Origin: Faecalibacterium duncaniae
GTDB taxonomy: Bacteria; Bacillota; Clostridia; Oscillospirales; Ruminococcaceae
NCBI RefSeq assembly: GCF_010509575.1
Contig: NZ_CP048437.1
Coordinates: 992,001 to 1,056,000 of the forward strand
Reading direction: 5' to 3'
Length of the DNA stretch: 64,000 bases
Part shown: piece after piece, positions 24,533-30,905 of the stretch
Numbering within the stretch: position 1 is the first letter of the stretch
How the letters are laid out: every line of letters begins with the position of its first letter
Made by a program: the position numbers and the translations under genes
The notes under the pieces: model-generated
Seen by the model: the letters and a program-made list of their open reading frames with translations, nothing else
The model's database searches: none
What the model was told of the DNA's origin: nothing

Positions 24533-24549
24533 AGTCATGTTTGGGATAA
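24533..24549. repeat. 17-bp direct repeat, copy 1
   Basis: The sequence AGTCATGTTTGGGATAA occurs here and again at 24588-24604. This copy lies just downstream of the -10 of the minus-strand promoter. Paired direct repeats on either side of a promoter suggest a repressor or activator site. Confidence 0.7.
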
Positions 24550-24578
24550 TTATAGGCGCCCGGCCATGGTAAAGTCAA
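24549..24578 (-). promoter_or_regulatory. Promoter of the minus-strand moron-like gene
   Basis: Read on the minus strand, TTGACT (24578-24573) and TATAAT (24554-24549) are 18 bases apart, an almost perfect housekeeping promoter. Transcription would start about 50 bases before the ATG of the gene ending at 23854, with AGGAGG close to its start. The 17-bp repeats flank it. Confidence 0.75.
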
Positions 24579-24587
24579 GAAGCTATC

Positions 24588-24604
24588 AGTCATGTTTGGG
24601 ATAA
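24588..24604. repeat. 17-bp direct repeat, copy 2
   Basis: An exact copy of 24533-24549, 55 bases away. It lies upstream of the -35 of the minus-strand promoter and touches the ribosome binding site of the rightward XRE gene, so a protein bound here could affect both directions. Confidence 0.7.
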
Positions 24605-24618
24605 AGGAGGGTGAAAGG

Positions 24619-24867
24619 TTGAAACTCTACAAGTACACGAATGGAACGTGCAACGCCTCCGGCCCTGCGATCCGGGCCCTCCGCGAAAGGGCGGGAATAT
24701 CTCAGGAACAGCTCGCCGCCAAGCTACAACTGGCTGGGCTGAATCTGAATCAGAAGGCAGTGAGCCGGATCGAAACCGGCGACCGTGTAGTGCCAGACTT
24801 CGAGCTGGGCTATTTTGCGACGGTGCTCGGCGTGCCAGTTTGCACACTGCTGGAATATGAAAAATGA
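24619..24867 (+). CDS. XRE-family regulator 1
   Basis: An 82-residue DNA-binding protein with a helix-turn-helix: IRALRERAGISQEQLAAKLQ then LNQKAVSRIETGDRVVPDFE, the recognition helix being around KAVSRIE. I chose TTG 24619 because AAAGGAGG at 24603-24610 is eight bases upstream; an in-frame ATG at 24592 lacks a site. It is divergent from the moron-like gene and may bind the repeats beside it. As the first of two XRE genes, it is a candidate lysogeny repressor or a Cro-like partner. Confidence 0.78.
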   Translation: MKLYKYTNGTCNASGPAIRALRERAGISQEQLAAKLQLAGLNLNQKAVSRIETGDRVVPDFELGYFATVLGVPVCTLLEYEK

Positions 24868-24890
24868 GGCGGGAAACCGTCTCTTTTTTT
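24866..24890 (+). terminator. Terminator after XRE regulator 1
   Basis: GAGGCGG (24866-24872) pairs with CCGTCTC (24877-24883) around a GAAA loop, followed by seven T residues (24884-24890). It overlaps the stop codon of the regulator gene, so it is tightly placed. Confidence 0.85.
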
Positions 24891-24923
24891 ATGCGAAAAA
24901 GCGCGAAAATGTGGGAAATGAGC

Positions 24924-24952
24924 TTGACTATATACACCCGTAGGTGTATAAT
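24924..24952 (+). promoter_or_regulatory. Promoter with palindromic operator
   Basis: TTGACT (24924-24929) and TATAAT (24947-24952) are 17 bases apart. Between them, TATACACC (24931-24938) and GGTGTATA (24943-24950) form an exact inverted repeat that occupies the whole spacer and part of the -10. A dimeric repressor bound here would block RNA polymerase. The likely binder is one of the two XRE proteins; that is an inference. Confidence 0.8.
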
Positions 24953-25026
24953 AATATTACAAGGTAAGGGAAAACCTGAGTAAGAAAAAAGGAGGAAAAC
25001 AGAACAAGCGAAAGGAGGACACAACG

Positions 25027-25152
25027 GTGGACGAACAGAAAGAAAAGCAAACAAAAGAACTGCTCGAAGTTCTCGAAAAGGCTTTAAGAAGTGAAGCGGT
25101 GGAACGGATCACGATAACAATAAAGCCAAATCAAAAACCTAAGCAGTCCTAA
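25027..25152 (+). CDS. 41-residue protein behind the operator promoter
   Basis: A short gene starting at GTG 25027, with AAAGGAGG at 25011-25018 eight bases upstream. It encodes 41 residues, mostly charged and helical at the start (MDEQKEKQTKELLEVLEKAL) with a beta-like ERITITIKP near the end. It fills most of the 366-base gap between the two XRE genes and is the first gene after the operator promoter. Function is unknown; position suggests a small regulator or antirepressor. Confidence 0.55.
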   Translation: MDEQKEKQTKELLEVLEKALRSEAVERITITIKPNQKPKQS

Positions 25153-25159
25153 AGGTTCC

Positions 25160-25190
25160 GGCGGTGGGAAATTCCCACCCACCGCCTTTA
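25160..25190 (+). terminator. Terminator/attenuator before XRE regulator 2
   Basis: GGCGGTGGG (25160-25168) pairs perfectly with CCCACCGCC (25178-25186) and is followed by TTTATTAT. It separates the 41-residue gene from the second regulator, which has no separate clear promoter, so read-through may matter. Confidence 0.75.
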
Positions 25191-25233
25191 TTATATCCAC
25201 CGGCTACAACAAAGTCAAGAAGGAGGCCGACAC

Positions 25234-25494
25234 ATGGAAATCACGGTAAAGGTAAATTATAAAAACGAAAAACTGCAAAAGCTCAGACAGGCCGCTGGCC
25301 TCTCCCAGTCGCAGCTCGCGGAAGCCGCCGGGGTAAACGTCCGAATGTATCAGAAATACGAACAGGGCGACCGGGATATAAGTAAGGCGCAGCTCACCAC
25401 GCTGCTGCGGATCTGCAAAGCACTGAGTTGTAAACTTTCGGACATTGTGACCGACGCGGAAACGTCCGAGCTTTTAGCAGAGTATGAGAAATAA
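25234..25494 (+). CDS. XRE-family regulator 2
   Basis: An 86-residue protein with a helix-turn-helix: LRQAAGLSQSQLAEAAGVNV then MYQKYEQGDRDISKAQLTTL. Its N-terminus (MEITVKVNYKNEKL) is strand-like, as in small XRE proteins with an added dimer strand. It has AAGGAGG at 25221-25227. A strong hairpin closes the gene, and the transposase follows. Likely roles are control of the promoter at 24924 or of the transposase. Confidence 0.8.
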   Translation: MEITVKVNYKNEKLQKLRQAAGLSQSQLAEAAGVNVRMYQKYEQGDRDISKAQLTTLLRICKALSCKLSDIVTDAETSELLAEYEK

Positions 25495-25507
25495 GCACCA
25501 CACATTC

Positions 25508-25537
25508 AAGGGGCGGCTTCGGCTGCCCCTTATTTTT
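25508..25537 (+). terminator. Terminator between XRE regulator 2 and transposase
   Basis: AAGGGGCGGC (25508-25517) pairs with GCTGCCCCTT (25522-25531) around a TTCG tetraloop, one wobble pair, then five T residues (25533-25537). It lies just before the transposase ribosome binding site and would keep transposase expression low. Confidence 0.88.
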
Positions 25538-25556
25538 GTATACTGGAGGTAAAACC

Positions 25557-26600
25557 ATGAGAAGATTCAAACACCTGAGCAAGTCCGACCGGATCCGAAT
25601 CGAAACCCTGAACAATGACGGCAAGACTCCGAAAGAGATCGCGGAAGTCGTCGGCGTACATATTAGCACAATATACCGCGAGCTGCAGCGCGGACAGTAC
25701 ACGCACCGGAATAGCGACTGGACAGAGGAAACTCGATACAGTTCAGACCTCAGCGAAATGAAATACCGGGCCAACCTTGCGGCCAAAGGCGCCGACTTGA
25801 AAATCGGAAACGATCACCGCCTCGCTGAATATATAGAAACCAAGATCGCAGACGAAAAGTACAGCCCGGAGGCCGTGCTGGGAGAAATCAAAGCGCAAGG
25901 GCTCCAGTTCAACACAGAGATCAAGAGCAAAAACACCATTTACAGTTATATCGAGAAAGGGATCTTCCTCAGACTCACAAACAAAGACCTCCCGGTCAAG
26001 GGTGACAAGAAGCGCAGCTACCACAAGGTACAGACTCAGAAACGCGCACCGAAGGGCGAAAGCATAGAAAAGCGCCCGGAGATAATCGGCGAGCGTTCCA
26101 CCTTCGGGCACTGGGAAATGGACACCGTAGTGAGTGCCAGACCGGGTAAGGCTGCGATCCTCGTCCTGACTGAGAGACTCACCCGGAACGAGATCACGGC
26201 CAAGCTCCCGGACAAGAGCGCGGCCAGCGTGGTGCAGGCCCTCGACGATCTGGAAAAGGAATGGGGCGAGCTTTTCCCTCGCGTGTTCCAAACAATCACC
26301 GTAGACAACGGCAGCGAGTTTGCGGACTGTCCCGGCATAGAGCGCAGCATACTGGCGGAGGGATCCCGGACGAAGTGCTACTACTGCCACCCGTACAGCT
26401 CATACGAGCGCGGAAGTAACGAGAACCTCAACAAGATGATCCGCCGCTGGCTGCCAAAGGGGACGAACTTCGACGAGATCGGCGCCGAAGTGATTCAGAC
26501 AATAACAAACTGGCTGAACAACTACCCGCGGAAGATCCTCGGATTTTTGCCAGCCAGTGCAGTATTTCAAGAGCAAATGGACGCCCTTTTGGGGGCCTAA
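25557..26600 (+). CDS. IS30-family DDE transposase, probable phage recombinase
   Basis: A 347-residue transposase. The N-terminus has the IS30 helix-turn-helix (RFKHLSKSDRIRIETLNNDG and PKEIAEVVGVHISTIYRELQ). The catalytic triad appears as GHWEMDTVV, TITVDNGSEF and the Glu in YERGSNENLNKMIRRWLPKG. I chose ATG 25557 with TGGAGGT upstream. No inverted repeats were seen immediately around the gene, and it follows a phage regulator in the last position of the prophage. This suggests it is the phage's own integration/transposition enzyme, not a stray insertion element; a hitch-hiking IS30 element with worn ends remains possible. Confidence 0.85.
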   Translation: MRRFKHLSKSDRIRIETLNNDGKTPKEIAEVVGVHISTIYRELQRGQYTHRNSDWTEETRYSSDLSEMKYRANLAAKGADLKIGNDHRLAEYIETKIADEKYSPEAVLGEIKAQGLQFNTEIKSKNTIYSYIEKGIFLRLTNKDLPVKGDKKRSYHKVQTQKRAPKGESIEKRPEIIGERSTFGHWEMDTVVSARPGKAAILVLTERLTRNEITAKLPDKSAASVVQALDDLEKEWGELFPRVFQTITVDNGSEFADCPGIERSILAEGSRTKCYYCHPYSSYERGSNENLNKMIRRWLPKGTNFDEIGAEVIQTITNWLNNYPRKILGFLPASAVFQEQMDALLGA

Positions 26601-26724
26601 TAAAATTTATTTAATTTTTTTCGCATTTACTCTTGACTTTTCCCAAAAAATTTGAAAAATCTAAAAATCAACGTTTCTGCGCCATACATTTTTTCGTTAG
26701 AAAAAGCGGGACCCGCTGATCCCC
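26601..26724. other. AT-rich prophage right end and host junction
   Basis: The 100 bases after the transposase are strikingly AT-rich (for example TTTATTTAATTTTTTTCGC at 26607-26625, and AAAAAATTTGAAAAATC further on) and hold no gene. From about 26710 the sequence becomes chromosome-like and reaches a promoter at 26725. The phage end therefore lies between 26601 and about 26720. The exact base cannot be fixed without the left end or an empty site. Confidence 0.6.
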
Positions 26725-26753
26725 TTGACGAACCCATAAAAACGGACTATGAT
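26725..26753 (+). promoter_or_regulatory. Host promoter of the hydroxy-acid dehydrogenase gene
   Basis: TTGACG (26725-26730) and TATGAT (26748-26753) are 17 bases apart. The site is 69 bases before the ATG at 26822 and within about 100 bases of the prophage end, so the insertion left the promoter whole but may have replaced sequence upstream of it. Confidence 0.75.
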
Positions 26754-26821
26754 GTGGGCAGAGAACGGTTGGAATTTGCAGGTTCCGCTCGAAAAAGGGA
26801 ACCTGAACAGGAGGATGCAAT

Positions 26822-27841
26822 ATGAATTACGCTGATGTTTTGAACAATGCCCGCCAGTGCATCGGGCAGTACTGCAAGGCCTGCCCCGTGTGCAACGGTG
26901 TGGCCTGCAAAAACCAGATCCCCGGCCCCGGTGCCAAGGGCGTGGGCGATACGGCCATCCGCAATTATAATAAGTGGGCGGAGATCCGGGTGAACATGGA
27001 CACCCTGTGCGAGAACAGCACCCCCGACACCGGTGTGGAGCTGTTTGGCAAAACCTTCAGGTATCCCTTCTTTGCAGGCCCTGTGGGTGCGGTGAACCTC
27101 CACTATTCCGACACCTACACCGATATGACCTACAATGACGTGCTGGTGCGCGCCTGTGCCGAAAACGGCATTGCCGCCTTTACGGGTGACGGCACCAACC
27201 CCGACGTGATGACTATGGCCACCAAGGCCATTGGCGCTGCAGGCGGCTGCGGCGTGCCCACCATCAAGCCCTGGAACATTGACACTGTCAAGGCCAAGAT
27301 GGAGCAGGCCAAGGCCAGCGGCTGCTTTGCCGTTGCCATGGACGTGGATGCCGCCGGTCTGCCCTTCCTGAAGAATATGACCCCGCCCGCCGGCAGCAAG
27401 AGCGTTGCCGAGCTGGCCGAGATCGTCAAGCTGGCCGAGCGCCCCTTCATCGTCAAGGGTGTGATGACCGTCAAGGGTGCCCTCAAGGCCAAGGAAGCCG
27501 GTGCTGCTGCTATCGTGGTCTCCAACCACGGCGGTCGTGTGCTGGATCAGTGCCCCGCCACTGCCGAGGTCCTGCCGGAGATCGCTGAAGCCCTCAAGGG
27601 CAGCGGCGTGAAGATTCTGGTGGATGGCGGCATCCGCACCGGCGTGGATGTGTTCAAGGCGTTGGCTCTGGGTGCTGACGCTGTGCTCATCTGCCGCCCC
27701 TTTGTCACCGCAGTCTACGGCGGCGGCGAGGAAGGCGTGAAGTGCTACATCGACAAGATCGCCGCCGAGCTGGCCGATACCATGCAGATGTGCGGCGCAC
27801 ACTCTCTGGCCGAGATCACCCGGGATATGGTGAGGATCTGA
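26822..27841 (+). CDS. FMN-dependent alpha-hydroxy-acid dehydrogenase
   Basis: A 339-residue flavoenzyme of the lactate oxidase/glycolate oxidase family (TIM barrel). FMN-site and catalytic patterns are FFAGPVGAVN, PFIVKGVMTVKGAL with the conserved Lys, VVSNHGGRVLD with the active-site His-Gly-Gly-Arg, and ILVDGGIRTGVDVFKALALG. The N-terminus adds a Cys-rich segment, YCKACPVCNGVACK, not found in classical members but usual in anaerobe homologues, perhaps for metal or redox binding. It likely oxidises an alpha-hydroxy acid such as lactate; the substrate is not determined. It is monocistronic and ends in a strong terminator. Confidence 0.85.
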   Translation: MNYADVLNNARQCIGQYCKACPVCNGVACKNQIPGPGAKGVGDTAIRNYNKWAEIRVNMDTLCENSTPDTGVELFGKTFRYPFFAGPVGAVNLHYSDTYTDMTYNDVLVRACAENGIAAFTGDGTNPDVMTMATKAIGAAGGCGVPTIKPWNIDTVKAKMEQAKASGCFAVAMDVDAAGLPFLKNMTPPAGSKSVAELAEIVKLAERPFIVKGVMTVKGALKAKEAGAAAIVVSNHGGRVLDQCPATAEVLPEIAEALKGSGVKILVDGGIRTGVDVFKALALGADAVLICRPFVTAVYGGGEEGVKCYIDKIAAELADTMQMCGAHSLAEITRDMVRI

Positions 27842-27857
27842 TGAACTAGCATAAGAA

Positions 27858-27898
27858 AAGCGGCATCCTTCCGTTTGCACGGAGAGGTGCCGCTTTTT
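27858..27898 (+). terminator. Terminator after the hydroxy-acid dehydrogenase
   Basis: AGCGGCA (from 27859) pairs with TGCCGCT (27888-27894), the stem extends through CCGT/ACGG, and TTTTT follows. The motif resembles the hairpin at 28622-28661. Confidence 0.85.
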
Positions 27899-27973
27899 GT
27901 TGCCACAGAACAGAAACTATGGTAAGATGAAGCTGGTGGTTCGGGAAATCGGTGGGGCTGATAAGATAAAAGG

Positions 27974-28615
27974 ATGAAATATAAAACGATGAAGCAAAAA
28001 GAATATATGCCTGGAGTAAATCGAGTAAACACATATCTGGATGATCGATTTTTGAAAAAAGTTCTGAATCAACATGGAGCATTTCTTGTTGGAGATGACC
28101 CGTATGAAGTGGAAATTGTGTCGAAAACAGATGCGATTATAAGAGGAAAGAACTCGAATTTCTATGAAGCTGTGATAGATGAATTTCGATTTTATGCCGA
28201 ACATATTACGAATTTTTGGGACGAAACAAATAATCTGGTGAAAACATACCCTGCGGTAGAACTAGTGAAGATTCCTATGGCAGAGATTCAGCCTTCACAG
28301 TTTTATGTGGATGAAATCAAAAAGCAAGCTGTAAGTGACTTTGTTCATACAGAAGAAGACTTGATAATTCCGCTTGTGAATTGGGAAGGCCATAATGTTT
28401 CCGTGGATGGTCATACACGATTGTTTGTGGCAGCTGAAAAAGGAATCCAAAATGTGTATGGATTTTATACAGAGGCTGGCGATTATGTCAGAGATTTTGC
28501 AGCAGAAGCTATCAAACGGAATATTGTATCTCCGTATCAATTGATTGAGGTAAAGCATGAGGATTATGAAAAACTTTGGTTTGCATTCTGTGATGAGTAT
28601 TTTTCAAGCAAATAA
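27974..28615 (+). CDS. AT-rich gene with ParB/Srx-like segment
   Basis: A 213-residue protein that stands out for AT-rich codons among GC-rich neighbours. The middle (VELVKIPMAEIQPSQFYVDE, then LIIPLVNWEGHNVSVDGHTR with LFVAAEKG) resembles the ParB/sulfiredoxin-like nuclease fold, in which a DGHTR motif binds nucleotide. The N-terminus (KQKEYMPGVNRVNTYLDDRF) is unassigned. It lies alone between two related terminators, and its composition suggests recent transfer. Role unknown; an orphan ParB-like NTP-binding regulator or a defence gene are options. Confidence 0.65.
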   Translation: MKYKTMKQKEYMPGVNRVNTYLDDRFLKKVLNQHGAFLVGDDPYEVEIVSKTDAIIRGKNSNFYEAVIDEFRFYAEHITNFWDETNNLVKTYPAVELVKIPMAEIQPSQFYVDEIKKQAVSDFVHTEEDLIIPLVNWEGHNVSVDGHTRLFVAAEKGIQNVYGFYTEAGDYVRDFAAEAIKRNIVSPYQLIEVKHEDYEKLWFAFCDEYFSSK

Positions 28616-28621
28616 GTAAGA

Positions 28622-28661
28622 AAAACGGCATCTTTCCAATCAAATGGAGAGATGCCGTTTT
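28622..28661. terminator. Terminator shared by the AT-rich gene and the RluA gene
   Basis: AAAACGGCATCT (28623-28634) pairs with AGATGCCGTTTT (28650-28661). The stem is flanked by A and T runs, so it can act in both directions, for the ParB-like gene and for the convergent rRNA-modification gene. It resembles the hairpin at 27858-27898. Confidence 0.8.
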
Positions 28662-28677
28662 GGGCTGCGGAGGAAAC

Positions 28678-29628
28678 TTACTTCAACGTTCCATCCAGCA
28701 CCTGCTGGTAATACCAGGGCTTCGGTGCGCGGAAGGTCTTGCCGGAAAGGTCGGCGAAGTCGGGGGAGGCGAAGCGGGGGAGGACCAGCTCCCAGGCGCA
28801 GAGGGCCTGATACTTGAGCTTAAGCTCCCGGTTGGCGGTGTTGTTGCCGTATTTGCTGTCGCCCAGGATGGGGCAGCCGATGCTTGCCATGTGGGCGCGG
28901 ATCTGGTGGGTGCGGCCGGTGATGAGCCGGACCTTGAGCAGGGCCAGACGGCCGGAGACGGCAACGGTCTCGTACTGGGTCTCCACGTCTTTGGCACCGG
29001 GCTGCTTGTCGGGCACGATCTTCACGATGCCCCGGTCTGCATCCTTGAGCAGGTAGCCGCCCAGAGTGCCGTCCGGCGGGGTGGGGCGGCCAAAGGTGAC
29101 GCAGAGGTAGGTCTTTTTGACCTCGCGGTTTTTGATGACCTCGAGGAACAGCTGCTCGGCCTCGGGGGTCTTGGCAATGATGACCAAGCCGCTGGTGCCG
29201 GTGTCCAGCCGGTGGCAGAGGGCCGGAGTGTACAGATCGTTCTCCTTGTACTCACCCTGCTGGTTGAGGTAGAGCAGAGCACGGTTGAGCAGGGTGTCGT
29301 CCTCGGGGCCGTCCACGGCAAGGCCTGCGGGCTTGTTCACCACAAGGATCTGCGGGCAGTCGTAGATGACCTGTGCCGGGCCGCGGGCGTTCTTCCACGC
29401 CGGGCCTTCCACCCGCTTGTCGGCATCCAGCACCTCGTCCAGGATGAACAGCTTGATCTCGTCGCCCGCCATTACGCGGGTGGAAAGGGGCTGCTTTTTG
29501 CCGTTCAGCTTGATCTTGTTCTCCCGCAGAGCCTTGTTCAGGCGGCCCGGGTTCAGTGCCGGGAACTGCTGCATCAGATAGTTGTCGAGCCGGGTGGGGG
29601 CCAGACATTTTACTTTTAAGATTTTCAC
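28678..29628 (-). CDS. RluA-family pseudouridine synthase
   Basis: A 316-residue RNA-modifying enzyme that isomerises uridine to pseudouridine. An S4-like N-terminal RNA-binding domain (RLDNYLMQQFPALNPGRLNK) leads to the catalytic domain with the HRLDTGTSGLVIIAK motif carrying the active-site Asp and to GRTHQIRAHMASIGCPILGD. Which uridines (23S rRNA, or tRNA) cannot be told. It is a single gene on the minus strand, convergent with the AT-rich gene. Confidence 0.9.
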   Translation of the reverse strand: MKILKVKCLAPTRLDNYLMQQFPALNPGRLNKALRENKIKLNGKKQPLSTRVMAGDEIKLFILDEVLDADKRVEGPAWKNARGPAQVIYDCPQILVVNKPAGLAVDGPEDDTLLNRALLYLNQQGEYKENDLYTPALCHRLDTGTSGLVIIAKTPEAEQLFLEVIKNREVKKTYLCVTFGRPTPPDGTLGGYLLKDADRGIVKIVPDKQPGAKDVETQYETVAVSGRLALLKVRLITGRTHQIRAHMASIGCPILGDSKYGNNTANRELKLKYQALCAWELVLPRFASPDFADLSGKTFRAPKPWYYQQVLDGTLK

Positions 29629-29723
29629 GGAAATTTTCCTCTCTATCTTGAAATAGAATGTGTCTTTGAATCGTTTTTATTGTAGCGGAATAAATCTACC
29701 GCGTCAAGAAAGAAGGTGTTTTT

Positions 29724-30437
29724 ATGAACCTGAAATATAAGATTCTGGCTGTTCTGGCTGCGGGTATCGCACTGACGGCCTGCGGCAGCTCCGGTGCCCC
29801 CGCCAGCACCCCCGCATCCAGTGCAGTGCCGGCCTCCTCCCATGTGGCTGAGGAAGGTGTGACAGAACCCATCAACATGCTGACGTGGACGCTGGATGAC
29901 CTCGACAGGGAGGATACGGTCACCTTTATTCCGGCGGAGATCACCTCTGGTGTGCAGGATGGCAGCCTGACCGCAAAGATCTTCAGCTATGACCTCTATA
30001 AAAAAGAGGATATTGAAAACCTTGCCGTTGGCGACAAAATCACCTCCCACGAGGAGGGTGCTGCATGGAACCAGTTTGTGACCGTTGCAGTGGAGAGCAT
30101 CGAGAAGAATGACCAGTACCATCTTGTAAGCATCAACGGCGGCATGGAGGAGCAGGACGGTCTTGACCTGCTGCTGGACGATGACACCTACCGCACGATG
30201 ACCTTTGACGACTATCCTGTCTACTATGAGATGGGCGAAAAGACGCTGCCGCTGGCAGAGGACGTGGTGCTGAAGGACAGCTCTGCTGACCCGCAGGCCG
30301 AAGCGGTGGAGACCACCGGCGCTTCTGCCGTGGCGGCTGCCATCAATGCAGACCAGGACAATTGGACGGTGTATAATACCACGCTGGTGGTGCAGGGCGG
30401 CAAGGTGCAGGAGGTGCGCCGCATCTGGGTGCCGTAA
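29724..30437 (+). CDS. Lipoprotein of unknown function
   Basis: A 237-residue exported lipoprotein. The signal peptide LKYKILAVLAAGIALTACGS ends in the lipobox LTAC, so Cys20 would be lipidated and anchored to the membrane. A Ser/Pro/Ala linker follows, then a domain rich in Asp/Glu with no recognised fold. It is followed by the alaS leader on the same strand and has its own AAGAAGG upstream. Function unknown. Confidence 0.7.
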   Translation: MNLKYKILAVLAAGIALTACGSSGAPASTPASSAVPASSHVAEEGVTEPINMLTWTLDDLDREDTVTFIPAEITSGVQDGSLTAKIFSYDLYKKEDIENLAVGDKITSHEEGAAWNQFVTVAVESIEKNDQYHLVSINGGMEEQDGLDLLLDDDTYRTMTFDDYPVYYEMGEKTLPLAEDVVLKDSSADPQAEAVETTGASAVAAAINADQDNWTVYNTTLVVQGGKVQEVRRIWVP

Positions 30438-30498
30438 CCTCTCAAGCGCTGCCGCTGGCCTGCTTTGTCTATGAGGAAAGGTTTTTGCCGGAAAAGAG

Positions 30499-30526
30499 TT
30501 GACAAACGCAGAGCCCATGCTATAAT
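30499..30526 (+). promoter_or_regulatory. Promoter of the alaS leader
   Basis: TTGACA (30499-30504) and TATAAT (30521-30526) are 16 bases apart, a near-consensus promoter. Transcription would begin at about 30533, giving a leader of some 370 bases before the alaS ATG. Confidence 0.85.
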
Positions 30527-30532
30527 TTAAGT

Positions 30533-30825
30533 GTACGCAAAGGGCGGATATGCGCCTTTGCGGCAAAACGTGAATTATGACAGATGGCAATGATGGGGTC
30601 AGAAATGCATACCGCCGCCCAGAGAGAGCGCTCCCAGCTGCAAGGCGCTCCGGCAGGTCTCGTTTCGTGCCGCCCCGGAGCTTCCGGCGAAACAAGTCGG
30701 ACGCAGCGCAGCGTTACCGCGCCGAAAGCGGCAGGGGATAAGCAGTTTTATCCTTTGCAATTTGGGTGGTACCACGGAGCAGTTTTACACAGCCTCGTCC
30801 CTTTTGGGATGGGGCTGTTTTTGTT
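30533..30825 (+). promoter_or_regulatory. T-box riboswitch of alaS
   Basis: The leader ends with the T-box consensus GGGTGGTACCACGG (30764-30777), whose TGGT would pair with the ACCA end of uncharged tRNA-Ala, followed by a terminator (30791-30825: AGCCTCGTCCC paired with GGGATGGGGCT, then T-rich tract). A stable hairpin at about 30535-30563 opens the leader. Uncharged tRNA should favour the antiterminator and allow alaS expression when alanine is low. The specifier codon was not located with confidence. Confidence 0.85.
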
Positions 30826-30905
30826 TTTGCGCCTGCCCGCCCCTCTGCCATAACATCATAAAAACTGACGTGCAAACGCCAAGGACAATTGAGGAGAGAA
30901 AACCT

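Noticed and set aside
26601..26720. tRNA or att core at the prophage end
   Set aside because: No tRNA structure and no repeat of this stretch was seen in the window; the left end is missing.
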